Assembly (NCBI GenBank): GCA_034440155.1
Contig: JAWXBN010000098.1
Location: 1 to 45,538, forward strand
DNA: 45,538 nucleotides
Direction: 5' to 3'
Source: Verrucomicrobiota bacterium
Lineage (GTDB): Bacteria > Verrucomicrobiota > Verrucomicrobiia > JAWXBN01
Position numbers and translations under genes: made by a program. The notes below the pieces were generated by a model that was not told the origin of the DNA, searched no databases, and was given only the letters and a program-made list of their open reading frames with translations. Position 1 is the stretch's first letter, and the number at the start of each line of letters is the position of its first letter. Shown in pieces: positions 8,977 to 17,609 of the stretch.

Positions 8977-9861
8977 TTACCGGCGGCGGGCTTTTTTATC
9001 AACATCGACCAAAATGAAAGCGTATTCAAGATTGGCGAGGTTGACCGATGGGCGGATAATGGCTTCCTTATAAAGCCCTAGTGTTCCACTCGTTTTGACT
9101 TCCCGTACCTCAGTAATTGTTCCGATTTTTATTCCGGGAGGGAATACCCCCCCCAGACCGCTGGTGATTACTTGCATGCCGGGCCTGACATCGGCTTTGC
9201 GGGCGATGTATGACATGCGTAAAACAGGATTTAGCTCGGTGGACTCACGGGTGCCGGCGACGATTCCGTGTTCGCCATTCTCAGAAATGACGGCGGCTAC
9301 TTTGCAGTTTTCATCGATGAGCATGATCATCCGGCAGGAGTTTTTAAATACGGTAGTGACTTTACCTGCCAAACCATCCGGTGTGATGATGGCTGTATTG
9401 CTTTCAAGATAGGGGATTTCAGCGAATCCTTTATCCAACATCAGGCCTTGCCACCAAATGGAGGCATCACGGGCGATAATCCTTGCTGCTGCCAGCTCAA
9501 AGGGGGAGTTTTTAACGAAGCCGATCATATCCCGGAGATTATCATTTTCTTTAACCATTTCCCTGAAGCGGTCATTTTCTATTTTTAGGAGTTGATTTTG
9601 TTGAGTGAGGTGTGTGTTCTCAGCTTGAATCACATCCAAGGATTTGAGGTTCTGACCCACATGCTGGAATTCTGATTTGGTTTTCGAGATTGTCCCGAAA
9701 AATGGCGCGTAAAAATCACTGATGATTTGGGGGATGCGTGCGATGGAGAAACCTTGTGGGTTTTGACCGTTTATATTCTTCGAGGGACGACCAAAGACCA
9801 GCAGCAGTACCACTGCAACCAGTACCAAGATCGATACACCAATCAGAATGACTTTTTTCAT
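8977..9861 (-). CDS. mreC: Rod shape-determining protein MreC
   Basis: A bitopic periplasmic scaffold that activates PBP2/RodA and links them to MreB. The 294 residues show a signal anchor at about 4-24 (VILIGVSILVLVAVVLLLVFG), a coiled coil at about 65-115 (ENTHLTQQNQLLKIENDRF) and the double beta-barrel domain after it (LMLDKGFAEI, VITPDGLAGKV, PGMQVITSGLGGVFPPGIKIG). An AGAG precedes the ATG. It lies 43 bases downstream of mreB and 48 bases upstream of mreD. Confidence 0.95.
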   Translation of the reverse strand: MKKVILIGVSILVLVAVVLLLVFGRPSKNINGQNPQGFSIARIPQIISDFYAPFFGTISKTKSEFQHVGQNLKSLDVIQAENTHLTQQNQLLKIENDRFREMVKENDNLRDMIGFVKNSPFELAAARIIARDASIWWQGLMLDKGFAEIPYLESNTAIITPDGLAGKVTTVFKNSCRMIMLIDENCKVAAVISENGEHGIVAGTRESTELNPVLRMSYIARKADVRPGMQVITSGLGGVFPPGIKIGTITEVREVKTSGTLGLYKEAIIRPSVNLANLEYAFILVDVDKKARRR

Positions 9862-9904
9862 CGGTTCTCTTTATTTTAAAAACGGGAATTAACCGCCGGT
9901 TGCA

Positions 9905-10948
9905 CTAACCGTGATAAGTTTTCGCCTCATCGATGGATATTTCACGGAGAAGCTGAGGATAACTTAAAACTTTCCCGATTCCTTCGGCCACGGCACTCAA
10001 TGGATCTTCAGCCACATGCACAGGAAGACCCGTCTCATCCGCGAGTAATTTATCGAAACCTTTCAGCAGAGCTCCTCCCCCTGCCAAGACCATCCCGCGG
10101 TCGACAAGGTCAGCACTGAGCTCGGGAGGGCAACGGTCAAGTGTCACGCGGACGGCATCCACGATAATCTTGATCGGGGCGGCCAAAGCTTCCCGGACTT
10201 CCTGTGAGGAAAGGCTGAGAGTCTTCGGTAGGCCTAGGATTAGGTCGCGGCCTTTGATTTCCATGCTCATTTCGTGTTCAAGAGGGGTCGCTGAACCAAT
10301 TTTAATTTTGATTTCTTCGGCAGTGCTTTCGCCAATGAGCAGGTTATACGCACGCTTGAGGTATGTCACGATTGCTTCGTTGAACTGGTCACCTGCGACA
10401 CGCACGCTGCGGCTGTAAACGATTCCGCAAAGCGATATAATCGCTATTTCCGTAGTCCCACCGCCGATATCCACAATCATATTTCCCGCTGGTTCTTGTA
10501 CAGGCAAACCAACCCCGATTGCAGCTGCAAGAGGCTCTGGAATCAATGAGGCGGAACGGGCCCCGGCATTGAGGGCGGCTTCACGCACAGCCCTTTTTTC
10601 GACTTCCGTAATGCCTGAAGGAACCGCGATGACGACAATGGGGCGGATGAACTTGCGGTTGTTATTTACCTTATTGATAAAATGTTTGAGCATTTCTTCG
10701 GTGATTTCAAAGTCGGCAATGACACCTTCTCTCAAGGGCCTGACAGCAATAATATTAGCAGGGGTACGTCCGAGCATTCGTTTGGCTTCATCCCCGACGG
10801 CGAGGACTTTGCGTGTGCCTAGGGAAACGGCCACGACGGATGGCTCGCGGAGAATGATCCCGCGGTCTTTAACATAGACAAGAGTATTAGCAGTGCCTAA
10901 ATCTATCCCGATGTTTCTGGGGAATACTCCCAAGATCTGGTCGAACAT
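9905..10948 (-). CDS. mreB: Rod shape-determining actin homologue MreB
   Basis: A bacterial actin that forms membrane-bound filaments directing lateral cell-wall synthesis. The 347 residues are full length. Nucleotide-binding signatures are intact: IGIDLGTANTLVYV (phosphate 1), VDIGGGTTEIAII (phosphate 2) and VLAGGGALLKGFDKLL (adenosine). The first gene of the operon, it has AAAGGA nine bases before its ATG and an AT-rich intergenic stretch of about 110 bases shared with the divergent nadC, which should hold the promoters of both. The absence of any GCAAWTTGC copy in this gene and the whole operon contrasts with nadC next to it, which has five. Confidence 0.98.
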   Translation of the reverse strand: MFDQILGVFPRNIGIDLGTANTLVYVKDRGIILREPSVVAVSLGTRKVLAVGDEAKRMLGRTPANIIAVRPLREGVIADFEITEEMLKHFINKVNNNRKFIRPIVVIAVPSGITEVEKRAVREAALNAGARSASLIPEPLAAAIGVGLPVQEPAGNMIVDIGGGTTEIAIISLCGIVYSRSVRVAGDQFNEAIVTYLKRAYNLLIGESTAEEIKIKIGSATPLEHEMSMEIKGRDLILGLPKTLSLSSQEVREALAAPIKIIVDAVRVTLDRCPPELSADLVDRGMVLAGGGALLKGFDKLLADETGLPVHVAEDPLSAVAEGIGKVLSYPQLLREISIDEAKTYHG

Positions 10949-11060
10949 GCGCTAAATCCTTTTAAGAAATTGAAATTCATTGCAAAATATTATTAATTAA
11001 GACATTTCTAGTCTCATCGACTTTTTCCGTCAAGACCATTAACCTAACTAAATAAAGCCC

Positions 11061-11924
11061 ATGAAATCAACACAAATAATTGAGCCGAAAGAGTATAGGA
11101 TGATTTTGGAGGCTGCTTTGGCGGAAGATATAGGCTCCGGAGACGTGACAAGCATCGCCACTGTGCCCGAAAATGCCCTCTGTGAGGGGGTTATTTTTGC
11201 AAAAGAAGAGGCGATTATTTGCGGAACGCAAATTGCTCAAGAGGTTTTTAAACAGGTCGATGGAAAAATTACTGTCGAAATCATTACTCCTGATGCGCAA
11301 ATTGCTCCCGAGGGCCGGGAGGTTCTACGGATAAAAGGCCCGGCCCGGGGAATTTTGACGGCCGAGCGTACGGCATTAAACTTTTTACAGCACCTTTCGG
11401 GCATTGCGACATTAACTCATAAATATATGGAGCAAATTGCGCATACCAAAGCCCGTTTGCTGGATACACGGAAAACGCTGCCTGGCTGGCGCAAATTGCA
11501 AAAGTACGCAGTCGCATGCGGAGGCGGAACCAACCACAGGATCGGGCTTTATGATCTCGTGCTAGTCAAGGATAACCATCTCAAACTCATGAACCGCGAA
11601 AACCCCGGTGACTTCTCAGTGGCGGTGGCCCGTGCGCGCAACTTGTTTCCCGGCTTAAAAGTCGAAATCGAGGCTGAAAGCTTTCAGGAATTCCAGCATG
11701 CCTTGGATGCGGGGGCGGATATTATCCTCCTCGATAATATGACGTGTGAACAAATGAGTAAATGTGTAGTGTCAGCAGGAGGCCGTTGCAAGCTAGAGGC
11801 CAGCGGGGGAGTGAATCTCCAGACCGTGAAGCAAATTGCTGAGACCGGAGTGGATTTTATCTCAGTCGGCGCCCTGACCCACTCGGTTCGTGCCGTCGAT
11901 CTTTCTTTGGAACTGATTTTTTAA
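11061..11924 (+). CDS. nadC: Nicotinate-nucleotide pyrophosphorylase (quinolinate phosphoribosyltransferase)
   Basis: Converts quinolinate and PRPP into nicotinate mononucleotide, CO2 and pyrophosphate in de novo NAD synthesis. The 287 residues cover the whole enzyme: ALAEDIGSGDVTS at the N-terminus, the substrate-binding RTALNFLQHLSGIAT and DTRKTLPGWR, GGGTNHRIGLYDLVLVKDNH, and the barrel end LEASGGVN and VDFISVGALTHS. All expected catalytic Arg, Lys and His positions appear present. nadA and nadB are not in the window. Five copies of GCAAATTGC fall in this 864-base gene, the highest density seen here, coding for Gln-Ile-Ala four times and Lys-Leu once. Confidence 0.97.
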   Translation: MKSTQIIEPKEYRMILEAALAEDIGSGDVTSIATVPENALCEGVIFAKEEAIICGTQIAQEVFKQVDGKITVEIITPDAQIAPEGREVLRIKGPARGILTAERTALNFLQHLSGIATLTHKYMEQIAHTKARLLDTRKTLPGWRKLQKYAVACGGGTNHRIGLYDLVLVKDNHLKLMNRENPGDFSVAVARARNLFPGLKVEIEAESFQEFQHALDAGADIILLDNMTCEQMSKCVVSAGGRCKLEASGGVNLQTVKQIAETGVDFISVGALTHSVRAVDLSLELIF

Positions 11925-12092
11925 ACCATGGGATGTTTGCGGTATTGAGGAGCCTATCTGTGATGCTTGTAATGATTGAATAAGGGAAAACGTGGTTGTA
12001 ATTCAATTTTCCGGCTAATTCCCAGTAGGGTTTGAATATCGTCGGATGTTTTTTACCCCCTTGTCCCAAACTAAGCCGGAAAATGATCTAAT

Positions 12093-12109
12093 CATCCTTT
12101 CAAAGGATG
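12093..12109. terminator. Small hairpin between convergent nadC and DUF2062 genes
   Basis: CATCCTT and AAGGATG form a 7-bp stem with a 3-base loop, 22 bases past the DUF2062 stop and about 170 past nadC. On the minus strand it is followed by ATTAGATCATTTT, a weak T-rich tail. It could end transcription from the minus-strand gene and, less likely, from nadC. Confidence 0.35.
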
Positions 12110-12130
12110 GGGGGTGAAGCTTAGGGGGAA

Positions 12131-12619
12131 TCAATCGTTTCGTTTTTGTTTTATTGCGAGTTTTTCTTTCGTCTTTTGGTATTCGTAGACGATGCCTTTC
12201 ATCATAAAATAAATAATGAAGCTTAATGGGAGTGCTAGAACGGCCGAACCAAGGAGCAGGGGAAACCCGACCCCGAAGAAAGTTGTCCAGTTTAAAATAT
12301 CCTCGAGTTTAAAGGAATGCATCGGTAAGTGACCTCCAAAATGGTGGGGATCGGAGAGGATCCAATGGCCGACTTGGTACTGGATGAGCAGGACACCGGG
12401 CAGGAACGGGGAGGCTATGTCATGAATCGTCACTCCGACAACCGCGGAGATCTTGTTGCCGCGAAAAAACCATGCGTTTAAGATACCTAAGAGCGTTTTC
12501 AGCCCGAAAAGGGGAGTAGCACCCCAGAAAAATCCAATAGCGAAACCAAAAGCAATGGAATGAGGGGTGGCATCCAAGTTTAAAAGCTGGTCTTTTTGTT
12601 TGATAAACCATTTGCGCAT
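12131..12619 (-). CDS. DUF2062 family membrane protein
   Basis: A 162-residue protein of the DUF2062 family of unknown function. The characteristic start is visible: a short basic N-terminus, then TPHSIAFGFAIGFFWGATPLFGLKTLLG, where the G-x-x-x-G-x-x-P-x-x-G-x-Q/K-x-x-L pattern is typical, followed by a second hydrophobic pair (PFLPGVLLIQYQVGHWIL) and a final helix (GSAVLALPLSFIIYFMMKGIVYEY) before a lysine-rich tail. It is probably an inner-membrane protein with three or four helices. It is divergent from the PEPCK-like gene, and the 138 bases between them contain an inverted repeat. Confidence 0.8.
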   Translation of the reverse strand: MRKWFIKQKDQLLNLDATPHSIAFGFAIGFFWGATPLFGLKTLLGILNAWFFRGNKISAVVGVTIHDIASPFLPGVLLIQYQVGHWILSDPHHFGGHLPMHSFKLEDILNWTTFFGVGFPLLLGSAVLALPLSFIIYFMMKGIVYEYQKTKEKLAIKQKRND

Positions 12620-12671
12620 AGGGAAAACACCGAAATGTTACAATTAAAAGGGTATCATTTTTGTCTTCTTT

Positions 12672-12696
12672 AGCTTAATGAAAACAGAATTAAGCT
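12672..12696. promoter_or_regulatory. Inverted repeat upstream of the PEPCK-like gene, candidate operator
   Basis: AGCTTAAT (12672-12679) and ATTAAGCT (12689-12696) are perfect 8-base inverted arms, 9 bases apart, centred about 73 bases before the ATG at 12758 and about 65 bases before the divergent DUF2062 start. Position and symmetry suit a dimeric regulator binding site; a transcript hairpin is the alternative. No second copy was noticed in the window. Confidence 0.3.
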
Positions 12697-12757
12697 TTGA
12701 TATATAAAGCAGTTTTAATGAACATACAAATGCGAATTTAATCCAGAGATTAATCAT

Positions 12758-15700
12758 ATGATTTCAGACAGACAACACCGTAAAGATATTCTTGAATCCG
12801 TCGGGCTGCATAATACCCATGATGGAGTGTATAAAAAACAGATGGATGAATATATCAATCTGAAGCTAGCGGCCAGTGGTTTGGCTGTCGCAGCCAGTAT
12901 GGATGAGCTTCCTCTATTTTCCCTGGGAAAATCGATCATTCGTAGTGCGATAGAAAAAAACAGAAAACTCAGCGAGTCCCTTTGTCCTGTCGACCAGAGA
13001 ATACAGGATTTTCTGGATGCATACCTTTCCGATGTCCCGGACAAGAAGAATATCCGATTGCCGGCTAATACATTGACTTTGGATTTTCATGGACTGGCCC
13101 GAGAGCTTTCTCTTCCCCATAATGGTGATCAATACACCTCCGAAATCCTGAGTTCTTACCGGGTAAAGCAGGGAGTGCTTCATAACCCGAAAAGTGATCG
13201 CCGGACCACTGAAGGTGTTTTTCATGTTGTGGAAGGGGGCTTGGCCATTCCTGCAGACAAGAAGGCCGTACCGAAAGCTGTTTATTCGAGGATTTTACAC
13301 CATGCGCTGCATCCCCCGAGTTCACTCTTGGACTTGCCATTCTTGAAAGGGTGTACTGGTAAAACAGGCTCTTTTGTCAGTTTGTTACTGCGTCCGATTA
13401 TCAGTCCTGAGGTTATCGGGATCAGTCCTGAGTTAAGAATGGAAATCAGGTTTTTTGCACCCGGGAGTATGACGAGTAACTTGGATTTTGTGGAATCGAT
13501 TTTCGGCAATGCCGGTGACCCGAATCTCCAAGAAAACAATGCTGCACTCGATGAACTCCACTGGAGCGGGCACACGGGCTGCGTGATTTTGGCCCCACAC
13601 TTGACCAAGTTAACGAAAAAGGAACTGGGACTTCCCCACAATGATGTGGCCACCGTACACCAACGCGGTGATGGTATGTGTTGGCAGGATGAAGGCGAGC
13701 TTTATAATGATGGTCAGGCTTTCAAAGTCACTTGCCGTGATCAACGGGGGATTATTGTTACGATTATTGCGGATAATTACTTTGGTTATTGCAAAAAAGA
13801 GGTCAAGACCCAGATCAGTTATGCATGCAATTTGCGCGGACTCTCCGAAGAAGAACATGCAGGAGGAGCCATCGCATTCCGGAGTTATGACCTCGGGGAC
13901 CAATTCGTCGCGGATGATTCGAATAACCAGTCGAGTCATACTTTAAAAGAGAATTTGGAGAGATTAGGGTCATTGATGAGTGTCCACCAGGATGGGTACG
14001 CCATCGATAATGAGTTCCCGGACATCATCTACTTGCCGGAGAATTCTGTGTTTAACCTCAGGGAGAACGAGATTTGTTGGAAGACCGGGGGAAAGTCTGG
14101 AAAGATTAATTTATTAACCGGCGTCTCTTACCTCCTTCCCAGTGGTTACCGTGTGGAGTTAGTCAAACCATCCGAATTACGTCGGTGGCGCTTGGTAGGG
14201 ACATATCCCGAGGGAACCTTTTGCCATAAGCCATGTACGGTATCCGGTGGCGGAAAATCTGAAATTTCGAAATCCATTGCTGATGCGATCCTCAATGGAC
14301 CTGTTTTTATTGCCGATTTTGAAAGGGATTTCGAGTTTGTCCGCCAGATTCTCTTTAAGAATTATTCCACACGTTTCCGTGATGAAACAACCAAACAGGA
14401 TAATCGTCCGCTCTTGAGCAGTGAACGAACCTTGGGGTCTGTCATTAAATTGCTCACACCCAGCCCGGAATATAACGATGAGTATAACTCTTGGTTGCGT
14501 TCGATCCCCCCTCATATCCATGATCTGACATTGGTCATCAAAAGGTTATACCGGCCTGAATGGGGTGAGAAATGGATGGATCAATTCAGCGTGGATAGTG
14601 TGGACGGATTGCCGGGTAATGAGCTGAAATACAATAATCAGAAATTAGTCACGCAATATCTCCGGGTGGGATTTGACCAGCAGGGTAAGTGGAGGACTTT
14701 CACCCTGAGGAAGGATTATATGCCTTCAATGAAAGTCCAGATGGAAGATGATATCAGTGCCTCTCTGGTCGTTCCCATATCAAGACTCCGAAATTTGAAT
14801 CCCCATTATGAGAACCCCTCAGTGAAATTTGTCACAAATTGCGAATACCGCTTTTTCCAAAGGCCCGATGATGCGATTCATCGTGGTTATGATAAGCGGA
14901 CCGAAGAAGATTTTTCTGGATCGGCCGGTTTCTACAGTAATTATGAGGCCTTGACGCGTCAGGATGCCCTCCAAATGATGTCTGTTCCGGTTAAATTCGA
15001 TGAATTTACTGATCCGATTAAAAAAACAATTCGTGACTTTGCGTCAGGAATAAAACCGGATTATTTAGTGTGTCCTGACCAACCCCGTTTTGTCGATGGG
15101 AAACGTTCGAAAAACCCGCGGTATTTGCAAGTGCGCCCCGAGCTGGAGAATCCCCGCTCAGTTTATTTGGCCGAAATGATGACACGAATGTACCGTAAAC
15201 TCCATGTGGGTGAGCCTGTATATCATCCCGTGAATGCTGTCCTGCCCGGTCGCAGGAATAACCCACCCGAGCAAGGGATCAGACCATTGGCTGTCCTAAA
15301 TCCGATTCATTATCAGGAATTGCCCGAGCTGTTTATGGATTTCATCAGTAGTCTGACAGGAAAGTCCCCTTCGACGACAGGTGCGGGTTCTGAGGGTGCG
15401 CTCACAAAAGGTCCATTCAATGCTTTGTTACCGGTGCATGACCTGAACTATGCCCTCATTTCATTTATTATGACGGGATATAATGGATTCTCGACTGCGG
15501 CTGCTTATGTCGGACCAAAATATCAGGTGGCCCATGATGTCAGCCTCCTGGTGCCGGAAATCTGGGCCAGAATGATGCCTAATGAAAGGGAACCTAGATA
15601 TTTGATGAGTATTGGAGCCCTCGAAAAGCTTGAAGATTTCGAATACAAGGGCAGGAAAGTGCTCTCCAGCCGTTTGGGCTACCGGATTACCGAACGGTTT

Positions 15701-16231
15701 ACACGGGAATTCCTCGGACGTATGTTTAGTAATCCTGAAACGGTCTTTACCCCTGACATGATGCGTCCGGAAAATCAAGGGATCGAATGTTTTATCGATG
15801 GTGTGGATAATATCGTCGAAACAATGAAGAGAGTGGCGCTAAATTATTTTGAGGACGGGTCTATCGATGCGGCTTGCCCTCCTCTCAGGGCGTTATTGCA
15901 CATCATGGCTTATGGGGAATATGAAAGTAAAGATGTCCAACATCCTGATATCCGCACCCTTTTCACCCGTGAACAGGTTATTGCCAGTGATTGGTATCGG
16001 CAAAGGCTCCTTGCAGCCCAGAAATCCGAAATAGGACGCTTGGAAAAATGTTTGTATGCTTTCAAGGAAGCCAAAACAAAGCCCCATCTCTTTGATGATG
16101 GGTTTTGTGAGACTTTGGACGGCAAAATCAACCGGCTTGAAAACGGTATTGCCGAGGTCTCTGCCGCAGGATATATTGAAGGCCTCGTGGGAACGATCGG
16201 GACCGAGCCTTTTTTCCCCCTATCAAAATGA
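12758..16231 (+). CDS. Probable PPi-type phosphoenolpyruvate carboxykinase
   Basis: A 1157-residue soluble protein. Length and a mid-protein P-loop-like motif (TVSGGGKSEISKSIADA, near residues 493-509) fit the pyrophosphate-dependent PEP carboxykinases known from Entamoeba and propionibacteria, which interconvert oxaloacetate plus PPi with PEP, CO2 and phosphate. ATP- and GTP-type PEPCKs are about half this size, with GxxGxGKT at the same place. Other conserved-looking blocks are GDGMCWQDEGELY (about 308-320), ADFERDFEFVRQILF after the P-loop, and SPSTTGAGSEGALTKGPFN (about 867-885). The identification is by memory of the family, not by alignment, and a related uncharacterised family is possible. 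It stands alone, with an inverted repeat upstream, and its 3' end overlaps that of the convergent UroD-like gene by nine bases. One GCAATTTGC copy lies at 13827. Confidence 0.65.
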   Translation: MISDRQHRKDILESVGLHNTHDGVYKKQMDEYINLKLAASGLAVAASMDELPLFSLGKSIIRSAIEKNRKLSESLCPVDQRIQDFLDAYLSDVPDKKNIRLPANTLTLDFHGLARELSLPHNGDQYTSEILSSYRVKQGVLHNPKSDRRTTEGVFHVVEGGLAIPADKKAVPKAVYSRILHHALHPPSSLLDLPFLKGCTGKTGSFVSLLLRPIISPEVIGISPELRMEIRFFAPGSMTSNLDFVESIFGNAGDPNLQENNAALDELHWSGHTGCVILAPHLTKLTKKELGLPHNDVATVHQRGDGMCWQDEGELYNDGQAFKVTCRDQRGIIVTIIADNYFGYCKKEVKTQISYACNLRGLSEEEHAGGAIAFRSYDLGDQFVADDSNNQSSHTLKENLERLGSLMSVHQDGYAIDNEFPDIIYLPENSVFNLRENEICWKTGGKSGKINLLTGVSYLLPSGYRVELVKPSELRRWRLVGTYPEGTFCHKPCTVSGGGKSEISKSIADAILNGPVFIADFERDFEFVRQILFKNYSTRFRDETTKQDNRPLLSSERTLGSVIKLLTPSPEYNDEYNSWLRSIPPHIHDLTLVIKRLYRPEWGEKWMDQFSVDSVDGLPGNELKYNNQKLVTQYLRVGFDQQGKWRTFTLRKDYMPSMKVQMEDDISASLVVPISRLRNLNPHYENPSVKFVTNCEYRFFQRPDDAIHRGYDKRTEEDFSGSAGFYSNYEALTRQDALQMMSVPVKFDEFTDPIKKTIRDFASGIKPDYLVCPDQPRFVDGKRSKNPRYLQVRPELENPRSVYLAEMMTRMYRKLHVGEPVYHPVNAVLPGRRNNPPEQGIRPLAVLNPIHYQELPELFMDFISSLTGKSPSTTGAGSEGALTKGPFNALLPVHDLNYALISFIMTGYNGFSTAAAYVGPKYQVAHDVSLLVPEIWARMMPNEREPRYLMSIGALEKLEDFEYKGRKVLSSRLGYRITERFTREFLGRMFSNPETVFTPDMMRPENQGIECFIDGVDNIVETMKRVALNYFEDGSIDAACPPLRALLHIMAYGEYESKDVQHPDIRTLFTREQVIASDWYRQRLLAAQKSEIGRLEKCLYAFKEAKTKPHLFDDGFCETLDGKINRLENGIAEVSAAGYIEGLVGTIGTEPFFPLSK

Positions 16232-17323
16232 TCCGTATTTTTTGACCAATTCCATCAGATAAAGGTAATTCTCCCAAGTGACTTGGGGAGGAATCGAGTG
16301 GTCGCTGTGATAAATATAGCCGCCACCCTTTTTGGCCATCGGAATTTTGGCGGCGACCTCAGCCTCATATTTTTCACGGTCATTGCTGATGAGGACCATA
16401 ATGTCAATATTCCCCATGAAGGCGATTTTTTCGCCATACTTGGGCTTGAGCTCGCGAATGTCGATATTGGCTTTGGATTCCATCGGCTGGAAACAGTCGA
16501 ATCCATTTTCGAGCATAGCCGGGATTAAAGGACGGAAATCCCCGTCTGTATGGTAGATGACTTTTCCTTGGCGTTCCTTGAACCAACCCACATGGCGTTT
16601 GTGGGAGGGTTGTACCATTTTCCGGTACATGGAAGGGGAGCAGAATGGGCCGTGGTTATAGGCGATATCTCCATAAATCCATGCCCCGTCGAATTTAGCC
16701 CCTTCTTTTTCAATATAATCATATGTCCTCAAAACGATATCTGTGAGCGTCTCGAAGACATCGCTGACGAGTTCCGGGTCCTCCGCCATTAATACGCAGA
16801 GTTGTTCGTGTCCAAAAATATCTTTGGCTATTTCGAAACATTCTACCCCGTTCCAGTAAAACCACAGGTCCTGGTCCTTACAGATTTTCATTTTGGAAAA
16901 AACTTCTTCCTTACTAATCCGTTTTTCAACGGGAGTAGCAAGTAGTGCTTTTTTGTGAATTTCCCAAGTTTCACGGTCTTTGACGGTAAAACTCTCGTGT
17001 TCAGGTGTGCCTGCTTTTGATTTCCAGTATCGAACCACAGCCCCTTGCCCGTCGAGGTAGCTGACCCATTCATCAGTTTCGCGAATGACTTCCCGGCGGC
17101 CTTGATAGGCACTCATCTCCATCCATCCAGCCCCCCACATATCAAAATCAAGATAACGATAGAGCTCGTCCCAGCCCATGTCAGCCGGCATCCCTTGGGA
17201 TTTCCAGTTCTCGATAGTTTCCGGCCAAAAGGAGTCCATCCGAGGAATATGGTCGGTTTCTTTGTGTTCCATGGCGAGGATTACCCGTTCCCGGGATGTG
17301 AGTGTGGTGGGGAGTGTTTTCAT
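16223..17323 (-). CDS. Uroporphyrinogen decarboxylase-like protein (UroD/MtaA superfamily)
   Basis: A 366-residue TIM-barrel protein of the UroD superfamily, which contains true uroporphyrinogen decarboxylases and corrinoid/cobalamin-dependent methyltransferases such as MtaA. Visible family elements: SRERVILAMEHKETDHIPRMD at the start, AWIYGDIAYNHGPFCSPSMYRKMVQPSHKR in the middle (GD-x-A-x-x-x-GP-x-x-SP-x-x-Y), and HTDGDFRPLIPAMLENGFDCFQPME near the end. It lacks the usual haem-operon neighbours, and the start region differs from HemE, so a methyltransferase or unknown role is more likely. Paralogues of this kind are numerous in Verrucomicrobia and Lentisphaerae. It converges on the PEPCK-like gene with a nine-base overlap. 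Confidence 0.8.
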   Translation of the reverse strand: MKTLPTTLTSRERVILAMEHKETDHIPRMDSFWPETIENWKSQGMPADMGWDELYRYLDFDMWGAGWMEMSAYQGRREVIRETDEWVSYLDGQGAVVRYWKSKAGTPEHESFTVKDRETWEIHKKALLATPVEKRISKEEVFSKMKICKDQDLWFYWNGVECFEIAKDIFGHEQLCVLMAEDPELVSDVFETLTDIVLRTYDYIEKEGAKFDGAWIYGDIAYNHGPFCSPSMYRKMVQPSHKRHVGWFKERQGKVIYHTDGDFRPLIPAMLENGFDCFQPMESKANIDIRELKPKYGEKIAFMGNIDIMVLISNDREKYEAEVAAKIPMAKKGGGYIYHSDHSIPPQVTWENYLYLMELVKKYGSF

Positions 17324-17609
17324 AAGATGAGATTAATTTGTATTTATCCATTATGATGAGTGAGAGCCCCTCAAGAATCAATTTTTTAATATACCGATTT
17401 GATCACTAAATAAGGTATATTTACACTTAAATAGAATAGAAGATACTGGCGGACAGTGATTAATGGATAGACTGCATTTACGAGTATGATTATATTATGT
17501 ATTTTAATGATTTTACACCGTATGATCTTTGAGGATGCAGGGGTAAAGAATCGGATGTTGATTTTAGAAGGTTTTTACTTTTTGCTGACGGGTCAAAATA
17601 CAAAACATT

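Noticed and set aside
16223-17323. True haem-pathway hemE
   Set aside because: The sequence around the start and the lack of haem neighbours fit the broader methyltransferase-like UroD group better.
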